This document shows positions 6,514-7,217 of a stretch of DNA of 7,217 nucleotides, piece by piece. Numbering within the stretch: the stretch's first letter is position 1; each line of letters starts with the position of its first letter. Source of the stretch: Rhizobiales bacterium CCH10-E5 (lineage in GTDB: Bacteria; Pseudomonadota; Alphaproteobacteria; Rhizobiales; Beijerinckiaceae); contig LSIG01000195.1 of NCBI GenBank assembly GCA_001556125.1, positions 1 through 7,217 on the forward strand, given 5' to 3'. A program made the translations under genes and the position numbers. The notes below the pieces were generated by a model that saw nothing but the letters and a program-made list of their open reading frames with translations, was not told where the DNA came from and made no database searches.

Positions 6514-6522
6514 TGCCTCGCG

Positions 6523-7185
6523 ATGGTGATCACAGGAACTGTGGTCAAAGAGTGGTTCCAATACTACTGCGAACGCAAGGCTCGCTATGCGAGCATGGGC
6601 AAGGTGCCCAAGGCCGACGGTGGAGATCAGGACGTCAGAGCGCCAATAAGCGCATGGGCCATGAAGGGCCTTGATTATGAGACACGAGTTCTGAGAAGGC
6701 TCACAAACTCACTGGTAAGCCCGAATGGCGCCTCGCTTCGTCAGTACCTTTCGGGGGAGAGGCGTGGTTTCTACGCTCAGCAAGTTGAAGTTAGGCCCTC
6801 GTGCAATGACCTTGGCCTGCCGCAGGGCGTACGTATCGGGACAAACCGTCTGGATCTGATCCGCCACGATACCGATGGAGACCGCGATTTCTTCACCGTT
6901 ATCGACATCAAGGCGACGCGGCGGGCGACGCGGTTTCATAGGGCGCAAGTCGCCTTCTACGCGATCCTGCTCGACAGTTATCTTCGTGAGGGGCGACTGG
7001 CTGGTCGGGCCTCGCCTCATGGCGAAATCTGGCGCATCCCCGACAACGGCTCCGTCGAAGGGGCGGCGTATGAAGTCGAGACTTTTGCTCTCGCTCCATA
7101 CCGGAGGATGGTCCTCGAGTTCCTGACGTCCATTGCCCCCTCGATTGCGGAGTCGTTTCCTGAGAGCCCGTCCCGAAAGGGTTGA
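6523..7185 (+). CDS. Cas4/RecB-type PD-(D/E)XK nuclease-like protein
   Basis: Predicted 220-aa protein, the only plus-strand gene. The N-terminus VVKEWFQYYCERKARY (7-22) resembles the start of Cas4 and RecB-like nucleases, where a cysteine precedes an Arg-Lys pair (C16 here). The PD-(D/E)XK residues appear in order: KGLDYE (E53), NRLDLI (D111), VIDIK (D128 and K130, with Asp in place of the usual Glu) and the RecB-type QxxxY motif, Q142 to Y146 (QVAFY). The three C-terminal cysteines that complete the Cas4 Fe-S cluster are not seen, so either the cluster is absent or the protein is a shortened relative. Such nucleases act on DNA, often with helicases. Divergent placement next to a DNA-modification operon suggests a restriction or defence role, as with the Dpd restriction genes, but I cannot match it to a named Dpd protein. 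Catalytic motifs are complete, so activity is plausible. Confidence 0.65.
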   Translation: MVITGTVVKEWFQYYCERKARYASMGKVPKADGGDQDVRAPISAWAMKGLDYETRVLRRLTNSLVSPNGASLRQYLSGERRGFYAQQVEVRPSCNDLGLPQGVRIGTNRLDLIRHDTDGDRDFFTVIDIKATRRATRFHRAQVAFYAILLDSYLREGRLAGRASPHGEIWRIPDNGSVEGAAYEVETFALAPYRRMVLEFLTSIAPSIAESFPESPSRKG

Positions 7186-7217
7186 GCGACTGGGGCACTC
7201 GTGATTCCAAGGGGTTG

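Larger units (their letters stand above)
6221..6522. other. Divergent intergenic region between the dpd/que operon and the nuclease gene
   Basis: About 300 nt, visibly more AT-rich than the surrounding genes, with no convincing gene on either strand. It holds the proposed minus-strand promoter and the dyads listed separately. Short open frames here have unprotein-like composition (many Arg, Cys and Ser) and no known motif. No tRNA, terminator hairpin with T-run, or long direct repeat was seen. Confidence 0.6.

Noticed and set aside
6367..6522. Upstream start for the nuclease gene at 6367
   Set aside because: The added 52 residues are Arg/Cys rich and unlike any nuclease N-terminus. GGAG at 6510-6513 supports ATG 6523.
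6523..7185. CRISPR-associated Cas4
   Set aside because: No CRISPR repeats or other cas genes are present and the C-terminal Fe-S cysteines are missing. Only the shared PD-(D/E)XK fold is supported.

Overview
The window carries most of a 7-deazaguanine DNA-modification (Dpd-type) island from a GC-rich proteobacterium. Codon use and the style of QueC and QueD suggest an alphaproteobacterium, perhaps of the Rhizobiales/Hyphomicrobiales; that placement is inference. All but one of the genes lie on the minus strand and read from about 6220 down to 1.

Minus-strand operon, in transcription order: (1) a YaaA/DUF6884-like protein of 300 aa (6220-5318), which sits where a DpdC-type base-tailoring protein could be expected; (2) a DGQHR/DndB-like protein, DpdB type, 378 aa (5321-4185); (3) DpdA, the DNA-acting paralogue of tRNA-guanine transglycosylase, 469 aa (4188-2779), with nucleophile region, general-base Asp and zinc site all visible; (4) a second, diverged DGQHR protein, 386 aa (2885-1725); (5) QueE, (6) QueD and (7) QueC (1728-1), the three enzymes that take dihydroneopterin triphosphate to preQ0. 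QueC is complete except for its stop codon, which lies beyond base 1. Four of the six junctions are ATGA stop/start overlaps, one has a 1-nt gap, and dpdA overlaps the second DGQHR gene by about 83-107 nt. The set therefore looks like one translationally coupled transcript.

How it should work: QueD, QueE and QueC make preQ0; DpdA with a DGQHR partner exchanges guanine in DNA for preQ0; the YaaA-like protein may convert the inserted base (as DpdC does when it makes the amide) or bind DNA. No FolE (first step) and no QueF (preQ0 to preQ1) are visible, which fits a pathway that stops at preQ0 for DNA.

Right side: a roughly 300-nt, more AT-rich divergent intergenic region (6221-6522) holds a weak minus-strand promoter overlain by short dyads. 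A plus-strand gene (6523-7185) follows and encodes a Cas4/RecB-type PD-(D/E)XK nuclease, a candidate restriction partner. Helicase and other restriction genes (DpdD-K type) are not in the window and could lie to the right. Points most worth checking are the two DGQHR paralogues flanking dpdA, the missing catalytic cysteine in QueD, the YaaA-like protein, and the divergent nuclease.
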